From: Microglena sp. YARC
Lineage: Eukaryota > Chlorophyta > Chlorophyceae > Chlamydomonadales > Chlamydomonadaceae
Direction: 5' to 3'
Length of the DNA stretch: 64,000 bases
Assembly (NCBI GenBank): GCA_022414725.1
Contig: CM039462.1
Span: 12,689,610 to 12,753,609, forward strand
The translations under genes and the position numbers were made by a program. Below, one piece after another: positions 10,101-19,593 of the stretch. Position 1 is the first letter of the stretch, and each line of letters starts with the position of its first letter. The notes beneath the pieces are model-generated. The model saw only the letters and a program-made list of their open reading frames with translations, was not told the DNA's origin and did no database searches.

Positions 10101-10221
10101 ACGACAGCGAACACGAGTTTGCGATAGATACCCCAAACGACGGCGCGCAAGTCCGGTGGCAAGGAGAAAATTGGTACTCTTGTTGGCTGCCATAGAAAAC
10201 AACAGGTTTCTCATAAGTTGA
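10093..10221 (+). CDS. Small highly basic peptide
   Basis: A 42-codon frame begins at an ATG overlapping the stop of the thioredoxin-like gene (AAATGCCTAA) and ends with TGA one base before the convergent RNA ligase stop. The first 27 residues hold about a dozen Arg/Lys (MPKRQRTRVCDRYPKRRRAS), followed by a hydrophobic stretch. This composition resembles small DNA-binding or nuclear-targeting viral peptides. The tight 4-base overlap supports it being real, but its size leaves chance possible. Confidence 0.45.
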   Translation: MPKRQRTRVCDRYPKRRRASPVARRKLVLLLAAIENNRFLIS

Positions 10222-10222
10222 T

Positions 10223-11213
10223 TTATGCGGTTGCCACCCGTTGTTTGTACCAGTTCCCTGCTTTCCTGTACAACGCCTTACGAACGTCGTTCACATTGAA
10301 TCCGTTTTCTTCGATCGTGTCTCGTTCCTCCTTGAACACGTCTCGGCACACCCATGACGAAAACTCAGAGACGCTATGTATCCGCAACTCCACGCCCTGT
10401 TCAACCAGGCACTCGATGCCTTGGCTCAACCGAGACTCGGTCGTGACGGACTCGACGAACTCGGTCACAGTCTTGATGTACTCTGTCTGCGACGGCACCG
10501 CTTGCTTCGTGACGGCGGTGCAATGCGTCTTGCCCTTCGTCTTGAACCACAGACGAGACGATGGGTGGTCCACGCACGTCCACACGATGCCCTCGCCACC
10601 ACCCTTGACGCCGGCCAGCTGGTACGCGAACGGACACTCTGCATCCACGGAGTTCGTGAGATCCGCCATGTAGTCTTGCGCGGGCTGCGTGTCGCTCATG
10701 TCGACTTCCACCTCGTACGTCGGAAAGTTCATGATGTTGAAGATCCCATTCCTCCTGACAGAACACCGTGCTGTACTTGGTCATGTCAACCCATTCATAG
10801 TCGATTCTGATCGCAAATATCACAAACATCTTGGCGAGCTTACACAGGGCCACCTTGCTCTGCACACCTTTACCGCAGTACTCTCCACATACGACGATGT
10901 TCGATCTTATGTCTGCTCCATGGATCGCTTGGATACGATCGAACAGATTGGAGTACTTCTTCGCAGTCAGAAACATGTGGCAGCCTTGGTTGTCGTTGTC
11001 GACTGACAGGATTCTGTTTCGAGACTGAATGGTGTCGACGAAGTCAGGGGTTCCAGTAATGAAGTGCCTCACAATGTCCGAGTGCGTCCCGTGCAGTTTG
11101 ACCGTGCCTCGGAACTTGAGCGTCTGCGGGATCGCGCTTCCGAAGACGTACGGCAACTCTTTCAGGACGTTCCTGAACTGCTGGATCGGGGGAAATGGAA
11201 TGAAGGCCGGCAT
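10223..11213 (-). pseudogene. T4 Rnl2-family RNA ligase, frameshifted
   Basis: ATG at 11,213. Nucleotidyltransferase motif I is VKLHGTHSD (catalytic Lys39), motif III VVCGEYCGKGVQ, IIIa FVIFAIRI. In the next frame (10,732 downward) come motif IV GGGEGIVW and motif V LWFKTKGK. All five motifs are present, so the enzyme is complete apart from one shift at about 10,735-10,760. The family seals nicked RNA through a lysine-AMP intermediate; in large viruses it is thought to repair RNA. The miniature transposon at 11,246 ends just upstream of the start. The 3' end converges with the basic peptide. Confidence 0.87.
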
Positions 11214-11245
11214 TCGACTAACATACAGGTGTCGGTGGAGCCTTA

Positions 11246-11341
11246 CAGTAGTTCTCAAATAAAGTGGGACACACCTTATAATCATCCAGACTGCAGATCG
11301 TTGCTTTTGGGCAACGTTTGGGGGTGCAGCAGGTTGAAGAG
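11246..11341 (+). mobile_element. Miniature transposon, family A
   Basis: Begins CAGTAGTTCTCAAATAAAGT after TA (11,244-11,245) and runs through the shared core to AGCAGGTTGAAGAGG. The opposite end is missing. Copies: 17,787, 30,442, 19,830 (fragment), and inverted at 1768 and 63,347. Confidence 0.8.
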
Positions 11342-11366
11342 GTAAGTCAAAAAGTAGCATGAAAAG

Positions 11367-11696
11367 TCAAACTGCTGTATAACCGTCACATCTGGCGCAC
11401 CATGTGAATCTTTTGACAACTAGGGCATTGCCTTCGGGGCTTATAGTGTGTGGTATCGGCCAGGTTCTGCAGCTGGGGTTCTCTACCAACCATTGCGCAA
11501 TTCGTTGGCGCCACTCTGTAATCGCTTCATTTTGCGTGTCTCCTAGCCCTATATACCTTCCGTATGTCAATGTATGATCGGGGGGGGCGTTTGACGGATC
11601 TATACATATGTGACACATGTAACGCTTAAATGAAAGGCACGTTGCTGGGATTCGACATACCACAACTTCATATGTTGGAGGATCAGGAAATTGCAT
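11367..11696 (-). CDS. Small hypothetical protein with CxxC pairs
   Basis: 109 residues from ATG 11,696 (the frame is open upstream to a GTG at 11,705). CHIC in the middle and WCARC near the C-terminus could bind one zinc. No family recognised. It starts near a GTT-repeat (11,711-11,728) and ends next to the family A element. Confidence 0.5.
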   Translation of the reverse strand: MQFPDPPTYEVVVCRIPATCLSFKRYMCHICIDPSNAPPDHTLTYGRYIGLGDTQNEAITEWRQRIAQWLVENPSCRTWPIPHTISPEGNALVVKRFTWCARCDGYTAV

Positions 11697-11821
11697 TTTT
11701 GCCACTTATTTTTGTTGTTGTTGTTGTTTAGGGTTGTTATTGTTGACATGGTTTCCTTATGCTCACCCTAAATGCGTCAGGGGCACACAGTTTTCGAACA
11801 TTTTTCTGATGTTCGTAAACA

Positions 11822-11905
11822 TACTACATGTCCCCCGGACCCGAGGATATAAGGGTAGCTTAAATTCAACGGTAGCATTCAGCCAGGCCATCATGCTCTG
11901 GGCTC
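11822..11905 (+). repeat. Right-end remnant of the TnpB/IS607-like element
   Basis: CATGTCCCCCGGACCCGAGG and the terminus AAATTCAACGG (11,862-11,872) match the 3' end of the TnpB element at 60,390-60,468. No TnpB coding sequence is attached. The flank TAGCATTCAGCCAGGCCATC is repeated at 13,012. Confidence 0.65.
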
Positions 11906-12157
11906 AACATGTCATGAGCTCTTGGACACGTTGTATATATTACAAACCTTCCTCAGACTCCTCACAAAATATTTGTAGTGAACCACGGACCTGTATCTGG
12001 TTTCAGGGGATATCATTCAAATTATACTGAGTGTCCCAAAATTATTTGAGAACAACTGTATGCATTACCTAAAAAATAAAAAATTGAAACCATTTCCATC
12101 TGAACAAAGCAATAAAACTACCAATCCAACTCTATCCACAACGTTAAATAACTAATA

Positions 12158-12694
12158 ATGTCAACAGTCGGTGAGAAAATATGGTTGCAACTTGCTAATG
12201 CTGCATACAAATCACATGATCCGTATGATCCGTATCTGATTCGCTCTGGCAACAGATTCACTTTTCCAGCTGTGATGTTCACATTTGGAGACGCTTTCTT
12301 CCCAGCGTTCTCTAAGTTCGTGGACCATCAGATCTATGGAAAGGACATGTCTGAATGCTTTGAATCCATATTGTATGTGGACAAAAGGAACAGACACAAG
12401 TTGTTTGCGCTGAAAGCCTTGTTTATGTCCGAAGACGATCCAACCATCTACCGCGTAATGGAGAGGATGTACATCACCCAACCTGGATTCGAGCACATCA
12501 ACATCAACATGAACAACGACTTTGATACAGAAATCCAGGAGGTCTTCTTCGAGAAGATTTGCATGTCTTGGCTGCGCGTCAGTAAGGCAGTTCGAGTGAT
12601 CGCAGAGCGATACCGAGAACACCTCCAGAGGAGAAGGAATCACATGGTCAGTCACGTGCTCGTGCCTTTCATCGTGCGAAACCACGTCAACTAG
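12158..12694 (+). CDS. Hypothetical protein, 178 residues
   Basis: ATG 12,158, stop TAG inside the first of the hairpin repeats that follow. Charged and aromatic, with no transmembrane segment or signal peptide; the C-terminus is basic (RYREHLQRRRN). No family recognised. Intact and preceded by an AT-rich stretch (12,065-12,155), a reasonable promoter position. Confidence 0.65.
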   Translation: MSTVGEKIWLQLANAAYKSHDPYDPYLIRSGNRFTFPAVMFTFGDAFFPAFSKFVDHQIYGKDMSECFESILYVDKRNRHKLFALKALFMSEDDPTIYRVMERMYITQPGFEHININMNNDFDTEIQEVFFEKICMSWLRVSKAVRVIAERYREHLQRRRNHMVSHVLVPFIVRNHVN

Positions 12695-12758
12695 ACGTGG
12701 CCACTTAAAAACCACGTCAACTAGACGTGGCCACTTAAAAACCACGTCAACTAGACCC
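12681..12758 (+). terminator. Tandem hairpins at the 3' end of the preceding gene
   Basis: A 30-bp unit occurs two and a half times; each full unit contains CCACGTCAACTAGACGTGG, a 7-bp stem with a 5-base loop, followed by CCACTTAAAA. The TAG in the first loop is the stop codon of the 12,158 gene. Hairpins at gene ends mark transcript termination or processing in several giant viruses; that role here is inferred. Confidence 0.5.
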
Positions 12759-13133
12759 CATTCTCTGTATTTTTTCCATGAATACGGGGGGCTCTGCTTG
12801 TCATGACCACCATTTGGTATCGACAGCGTTCCGCCGTTTAGTTATTTTCGGAAAGCAAACAAGGCAACTACTGTTGCAACCTCCCAAGAATCTTTTACAA
12901 ACAACGTACACATTGTGTAAGACTTAAAAGTTACGTAGTTGATGTGAACTGTTGGCCCCCCTCCGGTCGCCCACCCACTCGGTTCCTCGCGGACTAGCTT
13001 AAATTCAACGGTAGCATTCAGCCAGGCCATCATGCTCTTGGCTCAACATGTCATGGAGCAATGATTTGGTTGCTCCAATATTTTTGGATTAGATCCCGGG
13101 TCAAAACCAATACCAGGAGTGTGGATATGCGGG
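12759..13133. other. Gene-free spacer with a second TnpB right-end remnant
   Basis: Contains the right-end terminus AAATTCAACGG at 13,001-13,011, followed by the same 45-base flank as at 11,873. No gene seen. Confidence 0.5.
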
Positions 13134-13889
13134 TTAAGACACTACACAAGATTTCGATGCGATCATGCCTGCCTGCAGAATGAACGATCTATCCCCTTTC
13201 CTAAGATCTGTTGTAATGGCGCGCAGAATGCGATCCACCTGATCGGATGATGTGTGCACTCCTCCACCCGTCTTGCACATCCAGGCGAAACACTCACAGT
13301 TCCATCTGATAAGGCGGTACTCGTGCAAGCTTGCATGGGGCAACTGGATAAGCAGATTGGCAATGTTGACTGCTCGCTCACGTTGCATCGCCTCGTCTCC
13401 TTCCTCACCACTGCAAGGCACGCATCCAAACGTGCGGTGTCCAGCTAAGAACACGTCGTAGCGCACAAACTGAAGTTTGGCATCGCGCATTTTGCTATTC
13501 CCGGTGGGGGAGCTGAAGTTAGCGATGCTTGGTGTATCGCTGGTGTGAGGGCGAGATACAATGCCATGGTGTGCATAACCATTGCGCCACCCCCCGATCA
13601 TCACAACAACGTGGTCTCCGTGGCGTAAGGTCTCGAAAGCCAGAGCTGTGTTGTGCACGACGGTGTTTGTTGGGGCCAACGACCAATGGCCAGCATCCTG
13701 GTCCTCCAGCAATTGCAATAACGAAGCCATCCTGCGTCGTGAGCGACGGAGCAAATGCCCTTGCAGTGAGGTGATTGCAGATCTCCATTGGCGCGGGTAC
13801 AGGCAGCTCTGAATGTGTATTGTCAAACTGCGCCATACGTTGGAAGGAATCTGCTTCATGCATAACATGCTCAATGTTGGTATCTTCAT
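13134..13889 (-). CDS. LRAT/NlpC-P60-like hydrolase or acyltransferase
   Basis: 251 residues from ATG 13,889. From residue 88 it matches the LRAT-type papain-like fold: GDHVVVMIGG, the catalytic His in YAHHGIV (107-108), a long insert, then the catalytic Cys in WNCECFAWMCKTG (198). Family members hydrolyse or transfer acyl chains on phospholipids, and in viruses can modify membranes. The first 65 residues in this frame look less protein-like than the overlapping frame (13,863 downward: FDNTHSELPVPAPMEICNH), so a shift near 13,690 may hide the true N-terminus. Catalytic residues are in one uninterrupted frame. Confidence 0.72.
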   Translation of the reverse strand: MKIPTLSMLCMKQIPSNVWRSLTIHIQSCLYPRQWRSAITSLQGHLLRRSRRRMASLLQLLEDQDAGHWSLAPTNTVVHNTALAFETLRHGDHVVVMIGGWRNGYAHHGIVSRPHTSDTPSIANFSSPTGNSKMRDAKLQFVRYDVFLAGHRTFGCVPCSGEEGDEAMQRERAVNIANLLIQLPHASLHEYRLIRWNCECFAWMCKTGGGVHTSSDQVDRILRAITTDLRKGDRSFILQAGMIASKSCVVS

Positions 13890-13931
13890 CGTGATTAGAT
13901 GAGACGACGATGAGGGGTTTATATTTGTTCC

Positions 13932-13975
13932 AGGTTCAATGAAGCTCAGTGAAGCTCAGTGAAGCTCAGTGAGTG
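13932..13975 (+). repeat. Short tandem repeat, unit GTGAAGCTCA
   Basis: The 10-base unit AGTGAAGCTC occurs about four times in a row upstream of the LRAT-like gene. It is in the position of that gene's promoter. Confidence 0.6.
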
Positions 13976-14010
13976 TGACTGAGGACTCGTACGCTATTCT
14001 TCTTTGACAC

Positions 14011-14463
14011 TACAGTCGGAGACGCAATTTGTGGGACACCCTACCGGTGACCCTTGAACCCAATGGGTAGATCAGCTAAAGGCGAGTACATATTTTTGCC
14101 CTTCATCTCTGTATTTCAGCATTTAAGCTGGCCCAAAGGATAACAAGGCAAGCTGCTGACAAACCCAGGTGGGTCTGTCGGTTTAGCGCTCACACTCGCC
14201 TCGATGGAAACTGTGGTTTTGGGGGGAGGCGAGGGAACACAGAATGCCTCAGGTCGCTCTCTCCCGTCCATCCACGTTGTCAGAAGCAGAAGAAGGTTCT
14301 TGGCAGCGTTCACGTCTCGGTTCCAGGTTGCACCAGTTTGCAAAGAATCGACGGGTCTATAACTGTTGAGAAGCAGAAGATGGTTGTGAAGAACGTCAAG
14401 GTCCACAAAGTACTGCACTGTAGAGACAGTGTCAAAAGCGCATCATCCAATGTGCGCTGTGGT
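14011..14463. mobile_element. Folded-back remnant of the Fanzor element
   Basis: 14,011-14,335 is the reverse complement of about 5160-5479, starting exactly at the TACAGTCGGAGACG end and covering the RuvC-III region and the downstream (omega RNA) part. 14,336-14,462 then matches 5030-5162 in direct orientation. The two halves thus meet head-on at the same zinc-ribbon sequence. No intact nuclease is encoded. The far side joins a 40-bp duplicate of fibre gene sequence (compare 14,463 with 15,389). Confidence 0.82.
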
Positions 14464-14523
14464 GTGTAGGGACTGTTACTTGCAAGCCCAGAGGCATCGT
14501 AAAACCAACTTATTATTTTTACC

Positions 14524-16023
14524 TTATTCGATTACGACCATCCCATGGTCATCATTAAACAATGCTGAGTTGAATGTGTGACTAACGTAACCAGTGAACG
14601 TGGTGTTTACGTAGTTGGTTGCTGGAGCGACCGCGGCAGATCCCGACTGTCCTCCTTTGCTACTGATCCACCCGGCCCCTCCGCCGGCAGTTCTGCTTCC
14701 ACCTGAGTTGCCACCAGCTCCACCACCACCGAAGCCACCAAGACCTAGACCTGGGCGTTGTTCAGACCCAACGCACCGAAGAAACCTTCTGTAAAATTCC
14801 CAGATACGTTTGCAGTAGTAGGCGATATGTTGAACCCAGAACCTGCCTGGTACCAGGGTGACGTCACGAACGTGGCTGTGGGCGGCAGCGACAAAACATT
14901 GGGAGATGACCCTTAAGCGCCGTGGTAGCACCATTGCCCCCAGCAGCGCAAATCAACAAATTCGAAGTGGCCGAATCGACAACCCAAGTACCCCCTCCCC
15001 CACCTCCCTCCTGTGAAAATCCTGCTGAGGGCAGACCCCCTTTTGGCCGACGATGACAATTATAATCTGACCTACACTCAGATTGAACGTGGCGGAAACC
15101 ACACCACCATTCCCACCTAGGTAAGTCCCTGACCCCCCGAAGCGCCGTAGCAAGTTATAGTATACGACTGCGTTAGGGAATTGTATAATTCTGGTAGCCT
15201 CGAAAACTCCCAAGAGTGACGGACGATGACGATCCGTAAGTAGATAGCAAATTAGCCGCGGTGGGTCCCAAACGTAACGTAGCTCCACAAGAAGTGAACG
15301 TCATTAATGTACCCCCGTCAGCGTGGTAGTGCTTTGTGCTGTTGCAGTACCAGGAACATTGATGGAATTGTACGGCGTAACAGTGAATGTGTAGGGACTG
15401 TTACTTGCAAGCCCAGAGGCATCGTAAAAAGACGTACCTGACAGGATGTATCCCGAGGAGCCTCCCCCGGTCCACGTCACGATTACCTTGGTATATCCAC
15501 TACCCGTCCAGTTGACCCGTGCCCCTGATGTTGTAACATTGGTCAGGGTCACATTGGTCAACGTCGATGGCAGAGTTTTTACACTTAGCGTGGAAGAAGC
15601 ACTGCCTTCCTTGTTAGTCGAGGAAACAGGTGTCAATGTTATACCTGAAATGCTATTTGGCACCATCCCTGGTACATCGACCGTGAACACGCCATAGGGT
15701 ATCGATGAGGATCCACCCAGCCAAATTACTTTGGAACTGCTATAGTTCGAACCTTGCCAACTTATCCGCACAATGGTTGGGGACACGTTTATGTATTGCA
15801 CATTGGAAATTTGCATCTTCCCTTTTCCCCTAAGTATTTCTATTTTCTTACTACTACCTTCCTCTTCTTCCGAGAAATCAATGTTGCTTGAAAACATTCC
15901 GCTTGGCATGTAATCTGACAAGTATATTGCATTGGTGTTGTCACGGCCACCAAATGTGTCTCGTATGTTGGCAAAAGTTATCGTTGTATATGGTAAATTT
16001 TCCATGCTATGTACCTTGTACAT
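14524..16023 (-). pseudogene. Virion fibre-like protein with fibronectin-type and glycine-rich domains, several frameshifts
   Basis: ATG 16,023. The N-terminus TITFANIRDTFGG followed by an IYLSDYMPSG segment resembles the start of many phage and marine-virus fibre/structural proteins. Two fibronectin-III-like domains follow (ISNVQYINVSPTIVRISW; VTLTNVTTSGARVNW). Beyond 15,304 the reading moves to other frames (15,288-14,953 and 14,934-14,524) encoding VSATFNLSVGQIIIVIVG and GGFGGGGAGGNSGG, the glycine-rich domain type often joined to such proteins. At least two shifts break it. Probable role: surface fibre binding the host. Confidence 0.68.
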
Positions 16024-16425
16024 TTATAAAAAGTGGACGAGGGGTGGGTGAAGAATGTGGCGAGCAAGGTCTTGGAAGGGGTGCTGAGGGACGTCGACTT
16101 GTGACACAGGCCGCTCAGATGTTGTGCATCGGAGTGGCGGGGGCAGGGGAAAAGGAAATTTTTTCGTGTTCATTGTACGCAGGGGGACTGGACAAGTAGC
16201 AGTGTGCAAGGCACTGAGTCCTACTTGGGTCTACCACCGGATGAGGCTAGACGAGGGACCGTCTTGGCAAAAACAAGGTAGGGAACATTCTTTCGTCTTC
16301 ATGTCAGGTTCCTTGCCATCCAACATGACCAGAGCTGCCTGATTGGACGCGGGAGCCACATTCAAAATACATGTGAAAAAGCTTAGTCAAACAAATTGTC
16401 GTGTGTACACTAGTGCAACAACGCT
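16024..16425. other. Spacer with duplicated upstream element
   Basis: 16,164-16,220 repeats the block found at 9048-9110 and 31,608-31,680 (GTACGCAGGGGGACTGGACA). No gene is supportable; the reading frames here overlap repeats. Confidence 0.45.
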
Positions 16426-17170
16426 TCAGTTCCGAGCGGATGTTAGTCGCTCACACTCAATGATGTGTCGAATATTTTTTATGATGTTAGTGTTTGCTTC
16501 GTCTATGCATCGTTTGCATCCCACGGATTCAAGGAACTGCAAAATTCCTTCATGCTCGCAGGCGAATCCAAAGTTTGCACAACTCGTGTTACATGTGACA
16601 CCTTGCGCGTGCAACCACAGCAACATTTCAAGGTCCCCATTGCCTGCAGCAATCATGGTAGCATTCTCAGAACACTTAAAGTTTGTGTTGTCATACAACC
16701 ATTTTACAATATGTAGGTGACCAGTATATGCCGCCCAATCGGCCGATGTCCTAGTGCCGCCTAAGCCATTGTCATGCAGCCACAACAGAACGTTCATCTG
16801 CCCATTGCGTGCTGCCAAGTCGAATGCATAAGTCGTGCAGACCTCCTCAGTATTCAACAGCAGCATTGCAATAGGGGCAAGTGTCCCTTGCGTGCTGCCC
16901 AGTCAGCCCTGTTGTCAATACTCTTTTGTTGTGTAGGAACTCAGTTTGGCGCAAGCTCGTGGGAATGGCTACCTGCTTGCAGTGCACATGCGACAGAATG
17001 GTCCATGCACTTCGCAATGACAGTTCTGTGACGTCAAATACCGCAAGCTGGAGTAGATTGCGCATGTAGTACTTCCTAGCAGCATTGCATGTCAAGGATA
17101 ATACATACATGTCGACCGCAGATAGATGACTGGCCAGCTCGTGCCACAAGAAGCATGTCTCATGCCACAT
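16426..17170 (-). pseudogene. F-box-like/ankyrin-repeat protein, frameshifted
   Basis: From ATG 17,170 an F-box-like N-terminus (LASHLSAVDMYVLSLTC) leads into a helical stretch, then near 16,870-16,910 the frame changes, apparently twice, because a third frame contributes NRADWAARKGHLPLLQ. From 16,866 downward ankyrin units are clear: YAFDLAARNGQMNVLLWLHD, WAAYTGHLHIVKWLYD, GNGDLEMLLWLHAQG. Proteins of this design recruit ubiquitin ligase to targets. Compare the intact 24,094-24,942 protein. The shifts make this copy probably non-functional. Confidence 0.75.
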
Positions 17171-17277
17171 GAACACACCAATTATATAAAAAAGTGCATT
17201 TTTTATTCTCTCCTCCTCGCCGCCGCAATGCTGTCCAACACTGCCACCTTTTCCAATGCAGACATTTCGTCATTCCC

Positions 17278-17462
17278 GAAGGCACGGGAGAGACGGCATC
17301 TTCCTGAAGGCATTTCGAACAGAAAATCCCTGTTCGTAAAGGACAGCAGCCACGGGGGAGTTGACCCCTATGGAGAATTCATTGTCTTTCTTACTACATC
17401 TACCCCGGACCCCCGGATGTGTAATAAGAAATTCATAGGATATACGGGTAAATTCAACGGTT
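17278..17462 (+). mobile_element. Orphan right end of the TnpB/IS607-like element
   Basis: Matches 60,283-60,468: the last codons of TnpB (GGCATCTTCCTGAAGGC), the untranslated 3' part, and the terminus AAATTCAACGG (17,450-17,460). In the TnpB family this part encodes the guide-RNA scaffold. No nuclease gene is attached. Confidence 0.78.
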
Positions 17463-17708
17463 TTACAAAAACGGCATACCAAAACGAGCTTGAACTGCGC
17501 ATGAAAAGAGAGTGCGAGCAACAATTGCCGATACGTACGTCGGATGTACAGGCTGAGGAGGCACAGCAGCAGCTGCCTCGGCTGCCTCGGCTGCCTCGGC
17601 TGCCTCGGTTACCTCAGCCCGGCGGCAGAGTTCTTCGAACACATCATCAGCTTCGATAGCATCAGCGAGCATCATCGCCCTAAGCTCCGATACGGTCTTT
17701 TTGTCCAT
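17463..17708 (-). CDS. Small protein with Glu-Ala-Ala repeats, 3' end altered by TnpB remnant
   Basis: 81 residues from ATG 17,708. N-terminus DKKTVSELRAMMLADAIEADD, then about four copies of EAA encoded by GCCTCGGCT triplet repeats, then PPQPVHPTYVS. The last 17 or so codons lie next to the TnpB right end, so the original C-terminus may be lost. No family recognised. Confidence 0.5.
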   Translation of the reverse strand: MDKKTVSELRAMMLADAIEADDVFEELCRRAEVTEAAEAAEAAEAAAAVPPQPVHPTYVSAIVARTLFSCAVQARFGMPFL

Positions 17709-17742
17709 CCTGTATACAACTATTCAAGCTATATATATTACC

Positions 17743-17925
17743 GCCTTATACCGTTTTTTTGATGTTTCATTTACTGTTCCGCCGACTGTAGTTCTCAAAT
17801 AAAGTGGGACACACCTTATAATCATCCAGACTGCAGATCGTTGCTTTTGGGCAACGTTGGGGGGTGCAGCAGGTTGAAGAGGTTATCGAATATATTCCGA
17901 GTAGCCTCTTTGGTACAAGCCAAGC
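17743..17925 (+). mobile_element. Two miniature transposon ends back to back
   Basis: 17,746-17,786 is a right end of the CAGTCGGCGGAA family (ending CCGCCGACTGTA); directly joined is a family A copy (GTTCTCAAATAAAGTGGGAC, to about 17,920). The family A part is longer than most, continuing through TCCGAGTAGCCTCTTTGGT, which it shares with 63,230-63,260. Confidence 0.72.
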
Positions 17926-18735
17926 TCACCTCTCTCTGCATGACGAATGCCGGTTGAAACAAAGAACCTCGCATCTCGTTGTTTGCCCCACCAGATGCAA
18001 GACGGATCCGTTGAACACACGCATGTGACAGCGAATGGCGTCCTCAATCCCAGAGTAACAACAACATTCCCTGGTATCCATGATGCTGCCGATCGCTTTC
18101 ACAAATGCATTCAGTGTTTGCCAGTTCAAGACTGCGTCATCGGTTGCAAAGATGAACATGCACCGTCGAAGTTTGTTGTTGTTCTTGATCCCTCTCAGTG
18201 GGTTGAGGCCCTCGGAAGGCCGCGCACCGCAAAACAACATGAAAGGCAACACTGTTCCTCTGTGATGCATTGTCGCATGTGACACCTCCTCCAGTGACAC
18301 CTTCGCCCCGTTGTTCATGACGAGTTGGCCGGAGGATCCATGACCACACAATACGATCACGAGCACCAAGTCATCATGTGAGTGTGCCACGTGATCATCC
18401 AACATATCCATCAGCTCCGCCTTCTTCAAGTGCCCAGGAAGCACAGCGACATGAAAGTCGAGTGGGTGCAAAAAGCGAACCTACGTGCTGTGGTGACCTG
18501 GTATGTCCAAACCATCCACATTCTTGCCCAACATGGTTCCTGCTTCACGCATGTGCACACATAAAGTCCTCTGAATGTGATCCGTTGGAACATAAGTATA
18601 ATCCACATACAACAAAAGTGCCTTGCTACTGGATGATGAAGAGGGCGAGTCGGTTGGCAGCTCATGTTCATGGTGGCAAAATTGATGATCTGGCTCTTCT
18701 TCATCATCATCATACTGCGGGAGACGCCAACGCAT
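17926..18735 (-). pseudogene. Caspase-like cysteine protease with in-frame TAG
   Basis: ATG 18,735 opens an acidic N-terminus, then KALLLYVDYTYVP, a strand typical of the caspase fold. One in-frame TAG (18,481-18,483) interrupts it; the same frame continues into DDLVLVIVLCGHGSSGQ with the catalytic His and LPFMLFCGARPSEG with the candidate catalytic Cys. No frame change is needed, so a single nonsense change separates the halves. The family includes metacaspases and CHAT-type proteases that act in cell death or protein processing. The C-terminal part after FIFATDDAVLNW fits the small subunit. A host-death modulator is possible but unproven. Confidence 0.65.
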
Positions 18736-18822
18736 TTCGTCAAATATTTGACCCTGAGTACAGTAAACACACGATTTCCCCCTTATCTACATTCACCTGA
18801 GTACACAAGAAACGCATAATTT

Positions 18823-19152
18823 CTAACGAGAATCTAGGTCTACGACGGTTGTCCCGTTGAAAACGATGCCATGAGTGGTTCCTGTTAAGATCATTTGCTC
18901 TATTGTGTACTTGTAACGCCGACCTTTCTCACCCTTGAAGCGTTTAACATTGGGGTAGAGCCCCACCCCAGCGTGCTCTAGGAGCTCGGCAGCCAAGATC
19001 AAAGGGTTCAGGCAGTAATGTCTGCTATGGTCAAGAGTGGGCCATAGGTTCGAGTACATCTGCAATGCTACATCCATGTCAGCATCTGGAATGGTGTGGC
19101 TGTTAGGATAGGTGTCACGCCATGTCTGCAAACTTGAGCGAGTGAGGCACAT
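18823..19152 (-). CDS. Hypothetical protein, about 110 residues
   Basis: In-frame ATG at 19,152; the frame is open to 19,191 without another ATG. Contains SLQTWRDTYPNSH, LNPLILAAELLEHAGVGLYP and a basic RFKGEKGRRYKY segment. No family recognised; composition looks coding. Confidence 0.4.
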   Translation of the reverse strand: MCLTRSSLQTWRDTYPNSHTIPDADMDVALQMYSNLWPTLDHSRHYCLNPLILAAELLEHAGVGLYPNVKRFKGEKGRRYKYTIEQMILTGTTHGIVFNGTTVVDLDSR

Positions 19153-19176
19153 ATTGTTTTCTCTGCAGAGAGCGAT

Positions 19177-19593
19177 ATGTTTATAATACAATTAATGTGG
19201 CCTGAATTTATTTTTGCTTCGAGAGCAGACCTACGACTTGGCTTGCGAGTTTCACAAAGTTCACTCGCGATTCTGAGAAAGGAGATCGCGGAAACGCATT
19301 CAATAGGTGGGTTTGCATGGGAGACGCTTTTGGAATCGTTCAATTCTGACACCAAGCCAAGAAAGTTAGGGGATCTAAAAGTTTTGTTTGGTGTGACTTT
19401 CTTTCCATTTGCTGCGCAGATTCGCATTCATTCGCACGCATCCATCCCCTCTCGCGACAAAATTTGTGGTCTTGGGTTGCATGAATCCACGAATTATGAT
19501 CCCAATCACTCTGGTGTCCAACTAAAAGTCCTAATTACGTTTTTGATCTCAGAGATGTCGGTGAGAGGCGTTGGCCAGGCAGAGAATCCATGA
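19177..19593 (+). CDS. Hypothetical protein, low support
   Basis: 138 codons from ATG 19,177, divergent from the preceding frame. Protein-like segments such as SIGGFAWETLLESFNSDTKP and LFGVTFFPFAAQ occur, but the opposite strand is also open over much of the interval, so the coding strand is uncertain. Confidence 0.3.
   Translation: MFIIQLMWPEFIFASRADLRLGLRVSQSSLAILRKEIAETHSIGGFAWETLLESFNSDTKPRKLGDLKVLFGVTFFPFAAQIRIHSHASIPSRDKICGLGLHESTNYDPNHSGVQLKVLITFLISEMSVRGVGQAENP

Larger units (their letters stand above)
8558..12058. mobile_element. TA-flanked 3.5-kb block with inverted CAGTTGTTCTCAAATAA ends
   Basis: CAGTTGTTCTCAAATAATTT starts at 8558 after TA, and its exact reverse complement ends at 12,058 before TA. 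Ends of this type with TA flanks are typical of Tc1/mariner elements. Between them lie an ankyrin gene, a thioredoxin-like gene, a basic peptide, an RNA ligase and a small Cys-containing gene. Either this is a composite transposon carrying viral genes, or two independent miniature elements happen to face each other. Confidence 0.45.
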
